Positions 14,841-26,144 of a stretch of 64,000 nucleotides of DNA are shown in pieces. The position numbers and the translations under genes are program-made. Positions within the stretch are counted from its first letter, which is position 1. Each line of letters opens with the position of its first letter. This DNA comes from Epiperipatus broadwayi (lineage: Eukaryota; Onychophora; Udeonychophora; Euonychophora; Peripatidae), in assembly GCA_028023455.1 (NCBI GenBank), contig JAQFVV010000012.1, positions 3,006,023 through 3,070,022 of the forward strand, given 5' to 3'. A model generated the notes under the pieces. The model did not search any database. It was not told the origin of the DNA and worked only from the letters and a program-made list of their open reading frames with translations.

Positions 14841-15386
14841 TTGTATTTATATACTGGACTATTTCCATCATCTAATATTAATTATTCAATGTATTTAGAA
14901 AAAATTTAACTTTACTTAAATGTTTCAAATACATTCAACTGATAGTATTTGCATACATATTAGTATATGTACAACGTTTTGAGAGATATTATTCTCCTCT
15001 CTTCTTAAGGTGTTGCTGGTCTGACCAGTGATGGTACTAGCACGGGAATCAAACCTAGAATCTTAGATTCTTGAATATTGAATTTTAAGACAATGCACAA
15101 TGCAGTAACCAACTTACTCATACTGGTTAGAGCATTATCATAAAATTCAATCTTCAGGTATTTAAGAGTCCAGGTTCAATTCCCATGCTAGTACCATCAC
15201 TGGTCAGACCAAAAACACTTGAAAAAAGATGATAGTAACACCTTTTGAAATTTTGTGCATATACTAAACTGTGTGCTATTACTAATGGTTGAATGTAATT
15301 GAAATATTCAAATAAATTTATTTATTTTCTAAAGACATGCAATACTTAATATTAGATGATGGAAATAATCCAATATATAAATACAA
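14841..15386. repeat. 546-bp palindrome of two tRNA-like SINE arms, head to head
   Basis: Two arms of about 260 bp are inverted around a short centre near 15110-15120. Matching landmarks are GACCAGTGATGGTACTAGCA (about 15019) against TGCTAGTACCATCACTGGTC (about 15184), and the outer ends TTTCCATCATCTAATATTA / TATTAGATGATGGAAATAA. Each arm has a tRNA-like head at the centre. The right arm has TGGTTAGAGCA (A-box-like, about 15124) and GGTTCAATTCCC (perfect B-box type, about 15173). The left arm, read on the minus strand, has TGGTTACTGCA and GGTTTGATTCCC. The arms have diverged substantially, so the duplication is not recent. Interpretation: two copies of one tRNA-derived SINE-like family in head-to-head inversion, or one inverted-duplicated element. 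Confidence 0.75.
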
Positions 15387-16521
15387 CTAAAATACCATCA
15401 TCACAGACCTTCAGGAAAACATAGATAAACATATACATGTATAATTAATAAATTTAAACCCTATGTTTATATACTTATAATATAGACTGAGAATGTTAGT
15501 AATAAATAATAGAATATTGTTCAGAAGTTTTTGAGAAATGACAGAGGTGAGTCATGAGTGGTAGATCTTCAGCTTGAGTCTATCAATTCATCACTGTACA
15601 ATCCATGCAGGGCAAATAGTTAGTAAACAATGGAAATAATTAATTATAATTGTAAAAATCCACATTTACTTTATTAATATAAGATAAAAGTCACAATTAG
15701 AATTTATTTTGTTTTGACCTTACATCTAGCCTGATCATGTCAAGTATAGTTTGTGATAAAAGAGAAAATGGCTAAGAGAAAAATAAATAAGATGTGGTTA
15801 ATTATGAAGTCAAAATATAAACTGAACCAGGATCAAAACTGAAAATTGTGTAAGATGAATTAAATATTGATCCATATTGCTAAAATGTAATTATCAAATC
15901 TCATTACAAAATAAAAGAATTGAAAATAATATGAATATGTTGTAATGGCTTTCAACTGAATGTTTTTTAGACGAAAAATAGCAATTTGTAAATATATATT
16001 TATATATATATACAATTATGCAGGTATTATTAGTTAATTATTTGATTTTTAATATTGTATATCTATATTTCAATTATAACATATTTTGGAGGAATATATA
16101 TATTCTCACATTCAGATTGTTGGTGTTTTGTCCAATGCCTATTTTAACTTTCAATATAACATATACAAATAAATAAATTTTGTGAAAGTTTTACCAGAAT
16201 GCAATTTTTGTATTTGGATACCATTTGATTTTCTAATGAAATGAATATTTATAACTAAATAAATTTAAATCTTAAATGTTATCACTCATGCCAATATTGA
16301 TGAACCCAAATCATTTTTCTGATTATTTCTCCTATTGACATTATCAATAGCTTAAATTATTTTATTTAATTTTACAAAAAAAGAGTTATACATGCATGCT
16401 CTATTTATCTGTGAAACTAACGTGTAATAAATTATGAAAATACCGTCACTAAGGTAAATTAAATGTTTAGTAGAAATGCTCTTTTAACTCTGTAATTTCT
16501 CTTCTTTTCTTTAAATATGTA
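15387..16521. other. AT-rich DNA with no recognised feature
   Basis: Short TA-rich runs near 15990 and 16097; otherwise unstructured, no ORF. Confidence 0.6.
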
Positions 16522-16745
16522 ATTCTATGAATAAGGTTAATACGTTAATATAAGAAAAGATTACATTCTGTTAGACAATTAAATAAATAATTTGCTAGGC
16601 ATTGCTTTCGATCTGGGGAGAGGGTCATAATCATAACACTTCAGTCTCCCTCCCCCCAGATCGAAAGCTTTGCCCAGCAAATTATTTATTTAATTGTCTA
16701 ACATAATCTTTTCTTATATTAGCGTATTAACTTTATTCATAGAAT
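16522..16745. repeat. fold-back element with ~98-bp arms
   Basis: The left arm (16522-16620) and right arm (about 16648-16745) are close reverse complements. The outer ends are ATTCTATGAATAA / TTATTCATAGAAT and the inner ends TTTCGATCTGGGG / CCCCAGATCGAAA. The loop of about 27 bases contains a short direct CATAA repeat. Only a handful of mismatches are visible, so the element is fairly young. Non-coding, MITE-like; a transcript would form a long hairpin. Confidence 0.9.
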
Positions 16746-18137
16746 GTTTTTTTACTAGGAGAAAATATTAAGATCATTAAATATAATCTTAATGTTCTTA
16801 ATATTTTATCCATATAATAAACATTATTATTAATGCATTTAATATTTTAAAAACTGTTATAGTATAAATAAATAGAAAAAATCATAGTACATAAACTATC
16901 GTTAACTTTCTTTTTAATTAATTACTAAAGCTGTTATTGTGTTAAATAAAAAGTAAACTGTTTTTTTTTTGTAATTTTACGATGTAATAAATCGAATATA
17001 ACTAATAGATTGCTATTTAAGTTTTTAATTTGATGTGATTTTATTTTGATTTTATATTTAATAAATTTCCATACGGCAGTATAAATATGTAATATTATAT
17101 CAAATATCCATAGGTGTGTGTATGTATATAAATATATAATATTAAAGTATTGCATCAAAGAATAAAAATGAATGTTGGATAAAATAGATAAATGGCCTGG
17201 ACTTATTTTACATATGTGGTAGAGTGCAGTCAATTAGATTGCCCTTATATATACTATGGTAAAAGAAAAGCAAATTTAAAGACAAGAATGATTCAGCGTT
17301 TACTTATATTCAAAAATGTCAAACTAATATGACAAATGTAACTGTATTTTATAATCGTGAAAAATAATATGAACATGTTTTTCATCATGGTATTGTTGAG
17401 GCCATTTGTAAAGAATGAAATAATAGAAAGTAAAAATTTTTTCTACGAATGAACATGTGATGAATCAGAGAGCCAATAGCATTTAAATAAGTAGAAAGCA
17501 GTTTTTAAACTATTTTTTAATAGTAAATTACTGTGGGTAATTTTTGTTTACTTGTTTGTTTGTTAATCTTATTATGACGCTAATGGATTGAAAGGATATT
17601 TGGTTTATTCAATTAAATTTCATTTTTATTCTCTGCTGTAGTGTTTAGTATTTTATTTATAATAATGACAAAGATTGAACCTACACACACATATATATGA
17701 AATAAATCAAGTGCATCTCGATAACTGAAAATTCATATATAAAGTATATAATCATCCCCCATTTCTGAACTTGAAATATTTTCATCAATGTTGTCTTGTG
17801 AATAAAGATAACATTTGAATTTATGATATTGCTACATTTTCTGCAGAAGATGATGCATTTTATCCATGATTTTTTTATAAGAAAAAATATTTTATTCCTA
17901 ATTAATTTTATTAGTAATACAAACTTTAAAAATTCTATTGAACAAAAACTAAGAATTAACCATGCTAATAATACAACAATACGGTTGTTGTTACTGATAA
18001 AGACAATATTATTTTATATAATATTGAAAAATAAATAATACAAAAATGCCTAGTGCTTTCCTAAATCCTTATCAAGTATAGATAAAAGTATTTGCGTATT
18101 ATATTTAACTATGCTATATAAAATTAAATTTTATTTG
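16746..18137. other. AT-rich DNA with no recognised feature
   Basis: ORFs at 16934-17233 (minus) and 17823-18038 (plus) are low-complexity translations rich in I, L, F, N and K with no domain. I treat both as chance. Confidence 0.6.
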
Positions 18138-18250
18138 TCAAGCGTTGTTAGCCGAGAGGTCATCGTAGCCGCCGTGCAAGCAAGTAGTTGGTTGCAGACG
18201 GTTGTGGGTTCGCGTCCCGGCAGATGCTATGACATATGAGGAAAAAAAAA
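18138..18250 (+). mobile_element. tRNA-derived SINE with poly-A tail
   Basis: A short SINE of about 113 bp. It has an A-box TAGCCGAGAGG at 18149-18159, a B-box GGTTCGCGTCC at 18207-18217 (the RNA polymerase III internal promoter pair) and a 3' end GATGCTATGACATATGAG followed by an A-run. The same 3' end occurs in the copies at 25.6, 51.1 and 59.0 kb, which defines a family. It is inserted just beyond the 3' end of the dead RTE copy. No clear target-site duplication is visible. SINEs rely on LINE reverse transcriptase; the partner LINE is not identifiable from the tail. Confidence 0.88.
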
Positions 18251-18479
18251 ATATTTATAGAAAATTCTAAAAAAGTAAAAGATATTGACTCTTTTTTTCT
18301 ATAAAAGAAGTCATGATGAAACTTTTCTATATCATCATTCATTGTTGTCAACCATTATCAATCCACCGCAGGATGAAGGGCTCTCTAAGTTCAATCCATC
18401 TTCTCCCATCTTTAGCCCCTCTTCTCCACATAATCCCTGCACACTTTCTTATTTCATCCATCTATCTCACATTTAGTCT

Positions 18480-20330
18480 TTTTATGGGTCTTTTACAATC
18501 TCTTGGAATTCAGTTTAAGATTTCAATTGCCCATCTATTATCATCTCTTCTAACAATATGCCCAGTCAACTCCATTTCAGTCTTTTAATTTTTTCAATGA
18601 TGTCAGTAACAATTATTTGTTTTCTTATCCATATATTGCATTTTCAATATCTTCTTGTTACTCCTAACCTGATTCTCTCCATAATTCTTTGAGTGGTCTG
18701 AAGTCTCTGTATTTCTATTCTATTAAATGTCCATGTCTCAGATCCATGAGTATGAACTGTTAAAACATATTTATTAATAAAACTTCTTTTTTAAACACAT
18801 AAGCATATTTCCTTTTAGTATTAAGTTATTTCTACCAAAAACACTCCGACCAAGTTTGATTCTGAAATTAATTTCATGCAATCTGTTTCTATCTGTACTA
18901 ATAATTTATCTTTTTTTTTTCATTTTTTGAGAAAATCCATTGAACATTACTTTAGGATTTTTAACATTTACCTTTAGTCCTACTTTCTTAACTTCTGCAA
19001 CATTTTCTAAAGCTCTAAAGCATGATTTGTAAAAACAACTATGCAATCTTCAAAACTGAGATAATGTAAATAATTTACATTTACTTTTACTCTTGTAGCT
19101 TTCCATTTTAATTCAAAAATACTTCTTGGAGCACTGTTGCAACAAGTTTTGGAGATATGAAACCACTCTGCACACTTCTCAATATTAACCATCCTAGTAT
19201 CATTATGTAATGCAATTGTTGCTGTGTTATTTTTATAAATATTCTTCACAATATCTTGGGTCTATACCTTGATGATCCAATGCTTTAATCACTGAAGAAA
19301 TGCTTATAAAATCAAATGCCGTTTCATAATCTACAAATTCAAAGCATAATGACAACTCATATTTATTTGTCCTTTTTATAACTTCTCTCAATACTTGGAT
19401 ATGATCTACTGTACTAAAACTACTTTTAAATTTAGCTTGTTCTTTTGGTAGGTAAAAATCCAATGTTCTCTGTAGACAAGTTGTAATTATCTTGGCAAAA
19501 ATTTTGTATAAAACTGATAAAAGTCTGATATGTCTGTAATTTCTAATATCTTCTTTATCACCTTTTTTAAATATTAATATTAATACTGCATTCTTTTAAT
19601 CATCTGGTAAAACTTTATCATTTAGACATTTGGTATACGACTTTGCCAATTTTTTTTCTATTTCTTCACCTGCTTCTTTTAATATACTGATTATAATTCC
19701 ATTAATACTTGAAGCTTTTTATTTCTTCACAAATTCAATTGCACGTCTCACTTCTTCATTTAAAATAATGGGCAATTCAGAAAATATAGTAGATATACAA
19801 GGTACTTGTTTATTATTATATAATTCTTGATAGAACTGTTCTATCCATTTCATGATGTCATCTCTCTTTTTAGTAATAGTTCCATATTTTTTTCTTAATG
19901 CAGATATAAGTTTTCAACCAATACCAAAATGATGTTTTACATTCTTGAAACTTTTATTGTCTTTTACAGCTTTTCTTGATAGTTCACAATTATACTTTCT
20001 TATATCATTATTTACTCTTTTTTGCACCATTTACAAAATTTGATATATTCAATACTTTTTAATGCATCATTTTTATATATCTTCACATTCTTCTTTCTTC
20101 ATAAATTCTCTAGTCTCAATAGAAATTTTATGGGTCAATTGTTGCTTTTTTCTACCAGCTATCATTGTTGTAGTTTTTAAAAATATATCAGTTATATTTC
20201 TATTAATTTTATTCAAATCTGAATCATGTTTAAAATCTACGGATTATATCACTTCTAATTTAAATTCATTAGAATGTCTCTGAAGATTAGAAGTATCAAC
20301 TATAAATAATGTTTTTTTTAATAATTTTTG
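18480..20330 (-). pseudogene. RTE reverse transcriptase domain, broken
   Basis: The segment 19233-19463 encodes LPKEQAKFKSSFSTVDHIQVL followed by a CFEFVDYETAFD block, the RT fingers and motif A region with the FVDYEKAFD-type catalytic aspartate. The segment 19007-19249 continues with IYKNNTATIALH and reaches the motif C position, where the family's FADD signature reads FEDC (19043-19054). Further 3', near 18500-18588, antisense translation gives a GHIVRRDDNRWA..W-type block, normally near the end of RTE proteins. Multiple frameshifts and stops, plus the damaged motif C, make this non-functional. Confidence 0.88.
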
Positions 20331-20419
20331 TTTCTCTAGTTTTGCATCAACTTGTATCTTATATCTTACTAATCGGTGATTACTTCCTATGTTAAATTTC
20401 GTAAGAACATTACAATCTT

Positions 20420-21060
20420 GAAATATGTATTTTCTGTTAACCCCTTCCTCAAAAAAAAATTCAATTCTGCTAAACCTTCATTTGGATGCTTCCACATCTA
20501 TTTTCTTTTAACATTTTTCTCAAAAAAAGAATTCATAATATAAAGTTTTTTTTTTTTCTGCAAACTCGACAAGTCTTTGTCCTCTCTCATTTCTATTAGC
20601 ATAACCAAATTTACCTACAGCACTTTCATCTTTCATTTGTTTACTAATTCTAGCATTAAAGTATCCCATAACTATTTTAAAATGTTGTTTAGTCTGATCA
20701 AAATCCTTTTGTGCATCCTTATAAAAATCCTCTACTACATCGTCACTATGAAAACTTGTTAGGGCATAAACCTGAATTATTTGCATTTAGTATCTACTAT
20801 TATGTTGAATAACTAATCTTGCCATTCTTTCTGATACACCATCAATCTCTACAATGTTGTTCTTCCATTTTTTATTTATAATAAATTCTACATCACTTGT
20901 ACTTTCAATATTTGTGTTTTTGTAGTAGAGTATATGTCCACTTTTTAAATCAATTGTCTCCTTATTTTTTTCTAACTTTGCAAAGTCCAATAATATGTCA
21001 TCCAATATAAAATAATTCTTCCAATTCTTGCAACCTTTCTTCACTTGAAAGTGATCTGCA
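20420..21060 (-). pseudogene. RTE endonuclease domain, broken
   Basis: Open segments at 20787-21044 and 20520-20786 together cover most of the AP-endonuclease domain. They align residue for residue with the intact ORF at 63011, for example ETIDLKSGHIL, INKKWKNNIVEIDGVS and RNERGQRLVEF. An in-frame stop separates the two segments directly before MQIIQVYA. The catalytic aspartate of GDFNARI is replaced by tyrosine (GYFNARI, codon at 20661-20663), and the YAPTS loop reads YALTS. It could not cleave DNA even without the stops. The plus-strand ORF at 20577-20762 is its shadow. Confidence 0.9.
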
Positions 21061-21530
21061 ATTCTAATTACCTAAATAAATGTCATCATCAAATAACAGC
21101 TTGTTTCTACAATCGGGGGATTCTTAGCACCCTCCACTTTCAGCCAAAACTGTTGTCTTGGCTGGTGACTTTGCAGCCTCATGTGAATAAGGGTCATTCA
21201 TATCTATTAGAAAAATATTTTTCATTCACACATTCATTCTGCCTTAACAGGCAAGTAAGGAGAAAAACTGTGGTGTTTCTTGATCTTAAATTCAGAGGTT
21301 AATAGCCAATAAACCCTCCATGTTGGTAGGCAGCCCAGTCATGTTCATATAATTTATGAATAATCACATACATATATTATATGAACAATCACATAGTAAG
21401 TGATAACAACTGCAATGACAAGAACATATGGAATGGACATTAGGAATTTTCCCTCCTTTAAAATCTCCAAGAAGAATCAAAGGGTCTTCCTTTCTGTTAA
21501 CAACTAACTCCTTTCTGCAGCTGCTTATCA

Positions 21531-22483
21531 ATATATATCACATTAAATATTTTTATGATTTATTATAGTGTAAGCAAAGCAATGTTTAGGATCATTTCCA
21601 AAGAGATAAATAGAAATATGCCTAGAAGTGATGTTGGTAAGGAAAACATAAATCATCACTAATAGTCCTAAGTTTAATAATGATCTTTATATCTAAAATG
21701 TAAAAAAAAAATAGTTTATAGTAATAAAAAATAGTGAAGTAAATATTTCAAAACTTTTCAGTCACATCAATATTATTCCTTGTTAAAATAGTAGTATATT
21801 GTCCCACATATTATTGTCACATAGTGAAAGCTATATTAAACAAGTTGTAAGCAAAGGAAAAGGTAGTCATAGGAAGTTTTAATGTTTTATTATATTACTT
21901 GATAAAACAAAAAATTGCTGTTGTCAATTCATTTGTTAAATGAAATTATTTTCACAATTAAATTACTATAAATAATTAAATTAATTTTATTTATTAACCA
22001 ATAATTCATTATGTTTATATATATATATAATCCCTATTTTTGCTATTATCTTGTTGGTGAATGTACTAATGTTTCTCTGTAAGGCTGTTATGTGTTGTAA
22101 CCAATTTAAAAATTATGTACATTCATCCATCTTTTATGCTGTCAAATTCACCTATCTTTTGTTTAATTTACATTAAATCTTAAAAAAATATTTAAAGTAT
22201 TCAATTAAAAAAATATATTACAAAAACAACAGACTGCCAGCCTGGAGGAAATAATGTCAAATTTACAAGTGATAATGGTGCTGACATTATTTTAGCATTT
22301 GACTGTTTTTACCAGCATGTTTGATGGCTTCCATTAAAGTACCCAGGATCACTGATACTGAGTAAACTAGCTCAGCTACTATTTGTATATCTTGTTATAA
22401 AGATTGCCAACCAGTTGTAGAAACAGCCACAAATGTCAATTCATAATTTGTCATTAGGGCACTCTGTGCTATCATGATCTGTC
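21531..22483. other. AT-rich DNA with no recognised gene
   Basis: A block near 22164-22210 (TACATTAAATCTTAAAAAAA type) resembles the ends of the direct repeats at 22484 and 24397, so related repeat material may extend through here. No ORF. Confidence 0.5.
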
Positions 22484-22600
22484 AATCTCCTAATGTAATT
22501 AGATGAATGACATACTCATCAATGTTTAGTAAAAAACAACAACATATATTTACATTAAATCTGAAAAAAATTGTTAAAGCAACTAATTAAAAAAATACAG
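22484..22600 (+). repeat. direct repeat, left copy
   Basis: This block starts about CTGTCAATCTCCTAATGT, contains GAATGACATACTCA and ends in an AACTAATTAAAAAAAT stretch. It is repeated in the same orientation at 24397-24520 with moderate divergence. The pair brackets about 1.8 kb that contains the Merlin-like transposase remnant. It could be a dispersed repeat inserted twice or the ends of a larger unit. Confidence 0.65.
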
Positions 22601-23589
22601 ATATTGTATTTAATAAAATAATATTACAAAAACAATAGGCTGAAACGCCAGTGTTTTTGTATTAATAAACAGTAACTATTAATAAAGCTTCTAAAAAACC
22701 AATTGCATTTGTTCATGGTGCTATTGAAAAATTGGGGAAAAAAATTAATTTAATTTTTTTATTCAGAGAGTGCTCCAGTGAATTTACAGTTGACCCATAA
22801 TGCTGTTAAATACAACAGGTACTGTTCTATTATCTCGTCAGCTGCTTGATAGTGTTGATGCTATGCGAAAACACAGAAATATAACATTACTGGGCCACCA
22901 GCATAAAAAATAATTTTTAATATCTTTATATATTAATATATTTTAGCATATCTACAAAATCAACAAGTTTGTTTATTTGTTATTTAGTCGATGGTATGGA
23001 ATATATGTATATAAATGAGAAGAAGTTGGATGATAGAAATTAAAATAAGTTCTTACAATTTTTTCTTCAAATTTTACTCTCACCCTATGTAAGGTGGAAC
23101 TTGTTTGTAAATAAATTAGACAAGTTATATTTATTATATATGTTTACTTAATCAAAATAAATATGTATTATTTAATTATGTATTAGAAGGCCAATAGTTA
23201 TATACATGTCTGTTAATTTAATCTTTGAAATAGAGAGCTACTATGCAATTTTTTTCATAGATTTAGATATTCAATAAGAATCAGATCTATATGCATAAAT
23301 AGTTCAATGATGATAGCTATTAATAATTACTCATGCTAAGAATAAAATGCTGGTGCAATACCCATATCTAAATTAATTAAATGTTTTTAAAAAGGAGGTT
23401 TTATTCATTTCATAATGGATTGCTTTTTTTTGTAGCATAGTAACATATGGGATGGGATACCTATATATTAATGTTAATAAAGTTGCTTGACTGTATCTGC
23501 AATACTGTGTAGTGCTTGTTATCATGTGTCTATGTTCTTTTACTGCTTTCTGAATTACTTCATCAGCCAATTCTTAAATACTGGAGATG

Positions 23590-24021
23590 CCCAGAGTGAA
23601 CTCCTCCGAAATGGGCAAACCAAAGAAATGAGCATAAGCTTCCAAAGCATGCCTTATTCCTGAACCTGGCTCTTACAAAAGTTTTCAAAATAAATGGGAT
23701 TCTGGAGCCATCAAAGCAGGTCTCCTATCAAAGAGATCATTTTCAATGACAGGATCAGGACTTGCATCTGAACTGTGAGATGGTTTTAGACATCTCCAGT
23801 CTCATCATTTCACTGCACACACATCTCTTGACATGTAGAAATATGTTGTTCTCCTGTAAAAACCTCACCATGCCAGCTTCTATGGATAACAGTTGGCACA
23901 ATTTGAATGATTCAGTTTTGCAGTCAGCCATTTTATTTGTTGTTGATGTATTCTCATGCAAATGTGAACTGGTCAAAATCTTACTTGGACATACCCTTTC
24001 CAAATTTTTTGAAGGTTCCAT
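23590..24021 (-). pseudogene. decayed Merlin/IS1016-like transposase fragment
   Basis: An 88-codon ORF (23755-24021) contains GMVRFLQENNIFLHVKRCVC, then about 17 residues later FRCKS. This is the spacing of the N-terminal zinc-ribbon of ISXO2/IS1016 (Merlin) transposases. Reading on in the same frame through stops gives an SL..ETCFDGSRIPF block (FDGSRIPF at 23692-23715), very like the family's SLRKGTWFEGSRIPL region just before the DDE core. Further residues include an FLWFAH block. Seen: the frame, the Cys pairs and the ordered motifs. Inferred: family membership. Several stops make it a pseudogene. The overlapping plus ORF 23762-24043 is its shadow. No TIR pair was located around it. Confidence 0.5.
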
Positions 24022-24396
24022 GTTGAGTATGGAAGCATGGTGATGGGTTTACAATTGTTAGGAGGTATAGTAGGTCAGATGACTTGTAAGCTTAAAGAGT
24101 TGTGGGAGGCTGAAGTCCAGACACCGTCAGACAATACTATAGTAAACTTTGAACTGTGAGCATTGGGATAACGTGCATAACATGAAGCAGCAGGCCAGTG
24201 ATCAGAACGGTATGCAAAACGGGCTCTTTTCTATGCTTTTGCATAGAAATAAGGCCAGCAGTCACATAAACAGCATATTTATGTGGTTTTGCATATAAAT
24301 AATGCCATCAAGCAGCTGACACAAGCTAATAGAACAATACCCAGATATATTTAAAAATGTTAATTTTAATTTAGGTTTATCAAAATGTGTTCATGG

Positions 24397-24520
24397 TCTA
24401 TCAATCTCCCAATATAGTTCAGAATGAATGACATACTCAGAAATGTTTTGTAAAAAATTATATGTTTACAATAAAATCTTTAAAAAAATTTGTAAAAGCA
24501 ACCAATTAAAAAATATTCCA
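24397..24520 (+). repeat. direct repeat, right copy
   Basis: Homologous to 22484-22600: CTATCAATCTCCCAATAT, then GAATGACATACTCA, then AACCAATTAAAAAATAT. Same orientation as the left copy. It lacks TG..CA ends and is too divergent to call an LTR. Confidence 0.65.
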
Positions 24521-24720
24521 AATAGATATTAAAAAAGTTATTTGTTTATACATTTACCTTATTCATTTATAAATGAGATATTTATTTTATATAGCACTAT
24601 GTTTTTATAAACTGTAATAGTAATAATCAGCTATTAAACTAATGCACATGTGCTTTGTGAATTTTTTAACTATAAATGAATACTCTCACTTCCAAACTAC
24701 AAGATAAAGTCTTATTCATT

Positions 24721-24769
<49 letters not shown>
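24721..24769. repeat. compound (TA)n(TG)n microsatellite
   Basis: TA units switch to TG units near 24741. It abuts a fold-back repeat on its right. Confidence 0.97.
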
Positions 24770-24771
<2 letters not shown>

Positions 24772-24780
24772 TAAAGAAAA

Positions 24781-24920
24781 ATAATACTTATACAGAGTTT
24801 GAATACAAAATTTTTAATAATATTATTATATTGAGTATACTTTCATGTCTTTGCTGGGAACATTATTAAAAATATTATATTCAAACTGTGTGTGAATATT
24901 ATTTTACATTAATATCTAGA
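24781..24920. repeat. fold-back repeat, copy 1 (TATCTAGAAT family)
   Basis: The left arm TACAGAGTTTGAATACAAAA.. (24791 on) is mirrored by the right arm around 24862-24903. The loop includes TTTCATGTCTT, and the right edge ends TTAATATCTAGAATGG. The same organisation, loop motif and edge recur at 29953-30121, so this is a family rather than a chance palindrome. Confidence 0.75.
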
Positions 24921-25425
24921 ATGGCAGAATATGAAAATATAATTATATACATTGTAATGGAACAGATCCTGGCTTTTCATAGTAGTATACCTGGCTGGCC
25001 ATCAGAGTGGATGAGAAAGTGTATCTTGGGTTTCCAAACTTCTAGCCTTATAACTACCCTGATTTCAATTCTATGAGATGATGTGCTTGCATATGAACAT
25101 ATATCAGCTACCTCTGCATACACTCATCATCCTAACTTCCATTTATCTCATAATTTGAGCTTAGGGAGAATATGCACAATGTTCTACTTCAGGGAATATT
25201 TATATTATGGTCTTTATTGCATGTAATACAACTACATATATGTAGTATACAAAAATTATATTATACTATCTTTTTGTGAATATTGTCAGTTTTAATTAAT
25301 ATTTGATGGTACAATAATTGATAAAATCTGATGAATTTTTTTTTTCTCTTTTTTATTTTTTTATATAATAAGTCTTAAAATTATTTAGTATATTATCTTT
25401 CTTTTTGTATACAATATTAAAAATG

Positions 25426-25495
25426 TATTGGCATATATATATATATTAACGCTAACGGGGTATTGGCATATATATATATATTAACGCTAACGGGG
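25426..25495. repeat. perfect tandem duplication, 2 x 35 bp
   Basis: Two identical 35-bp units, each TATTGGCA, then TA repeats, then TTAACGCTAACGGGG. The identity indicates a recent duplication, probably assisted by the internal TA tract. Confidence 0.95.
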
Positions 25496-25645
25496 TATGT
25501 GTTGTAAAACTCACATATATCTGTGTTACATATGTCATAATTTTAAATATATATGATCAAATTTATTAAGAAAGGAACAATAATTAAAAAATTAGTTAAA
25601 TAGATTTTTAAAATGCAGTTTTTGAAACTCAAAAAATTGTGTTAT

Positions 25646-25706
25646 GCCATGCAAGCAGACGGTTGTGGGTTCGCGTCCCGGCCGATGCTATGACATATGA
25701 AAAAAA
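25646..25706 (+). mobile_element. 5'-truncated SINE with 15-bp target-site duplication
   Basis: The body GCCATGCAAGCAGACGG..., the B-box GGTTCGCGTCC and the 3' end GATGCTATGACATATGA plus A-run match the SINE at 18138. The A-box half is missing. It is bracketed by AAAAAATTGTGTTAT at 25631-25645 and again at 25707-25721 (sharing the A-tail), a clear 15-bp target-site duplication. This shows retroposition of an already shortened or 5'-truncated transcript. Confidence 0.93.
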
Positions 25707-25721
25707 AAAAAATTGTGTTAT

Positions 25722-26144
25722 ATTGTTTTTTTAAAAATAGAATAACATCTTCAGAGTGGGTGGTGGAAAAATGTAAAATGAAAAGATTTAACTCACTCTC
25801 ACCTTTTAAAGAAAACTCTCCTTTTATAGTATAAAAATAAGTAAATAGGGAAAGTTAGAATAAATTTGTTTGTAAAAGAAAACTTTTGGAAATGTAATTA
25901 GTTTAAAAGATTACTGATTGAATTAATTGAAATAAAAACATGTAAATTTTCTCATAAAAGCGATAGTAGTTAATCTAAAAAAAGATTAGATAACACACAC
26001 TGTAAAAATCAATTCGACTAAAGCAAATGTAAAAATCAATTAGATTAACAAAATATAAAAATTAATTTAAAAAAATAGATTTCAAGTTATGATCAAAATG
26101 AAAAATAATGATAACAATGAGAGAAAAAAAAGTAAATAAAGTCA
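25722..26144. other. AT-rich DNA with no recognised gene
   Basis: A degenerate ATAAAAATCAATT block recurs three times around 26000-26065. Nothing else was recognised. Confidence 0.5.

Larger units (their letters stand above)
18305..21530 (-). mobile_element. near full-length, inactivated RTE-clade LINE
   Basis: This is a reverse-oriented copy of the same LINE that starts at 62.69 kb. The 5' end at about 21521-21530 shares GCTGCAGAAAGG, and the 5' UTR, endonuclease and reverse-transcriptase regions follow down to a 3' end near 18305-18350 with an ATGATG-type tail. The length of about 3.2 kb is normal for RTE elements, which carry an AP-type endonuclease and a reverse transcriptase in a single ORF. 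This is the family related to BovB and to 'craniofacial development protein 2-like' annotations. The copy is broken by many stops and frameshifts and has lost catalytic residues, so it is a fossil. Small plus-strand ORFs inside it (18285-18588, 19630-19830, 20062-20283, 20577-20762, 21045-21302) are antisense shadows. Confidence 0.92.

Noticed and set aside
16934-17233. 99-codon minus-strand ORF as a gene
   Set aside because: Composition is dominated by I, Y, L, K and N from AT-rich sequence; no domain or supporting signal.
18138-18250. Functional tRNA gene
   Set aside because: A- and B-boxes are present but there is no complete cloverleaf or acceptor pairing. The poly-A tail and family members show it is a SINE.
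18285-18588. Plus-strand ORFs with hydrophobic segments
   Set aside because: They are antisense to the 3' coding end of the RTE LINE.
24224-24250. Short palindrome TTTCTATGCTTTTGCATAGAAA as an operator
   Set aside because: Isolated small inverted repeat in eukaryotic non-coding DNA; compatible with chance and with no gene beside it.
22484-24520. LTR retrotransposon
   Set aside because: The direct repeats are short and diverged, and lack TG..CA ends, a primer-binding site and any gag/pol coding between them.
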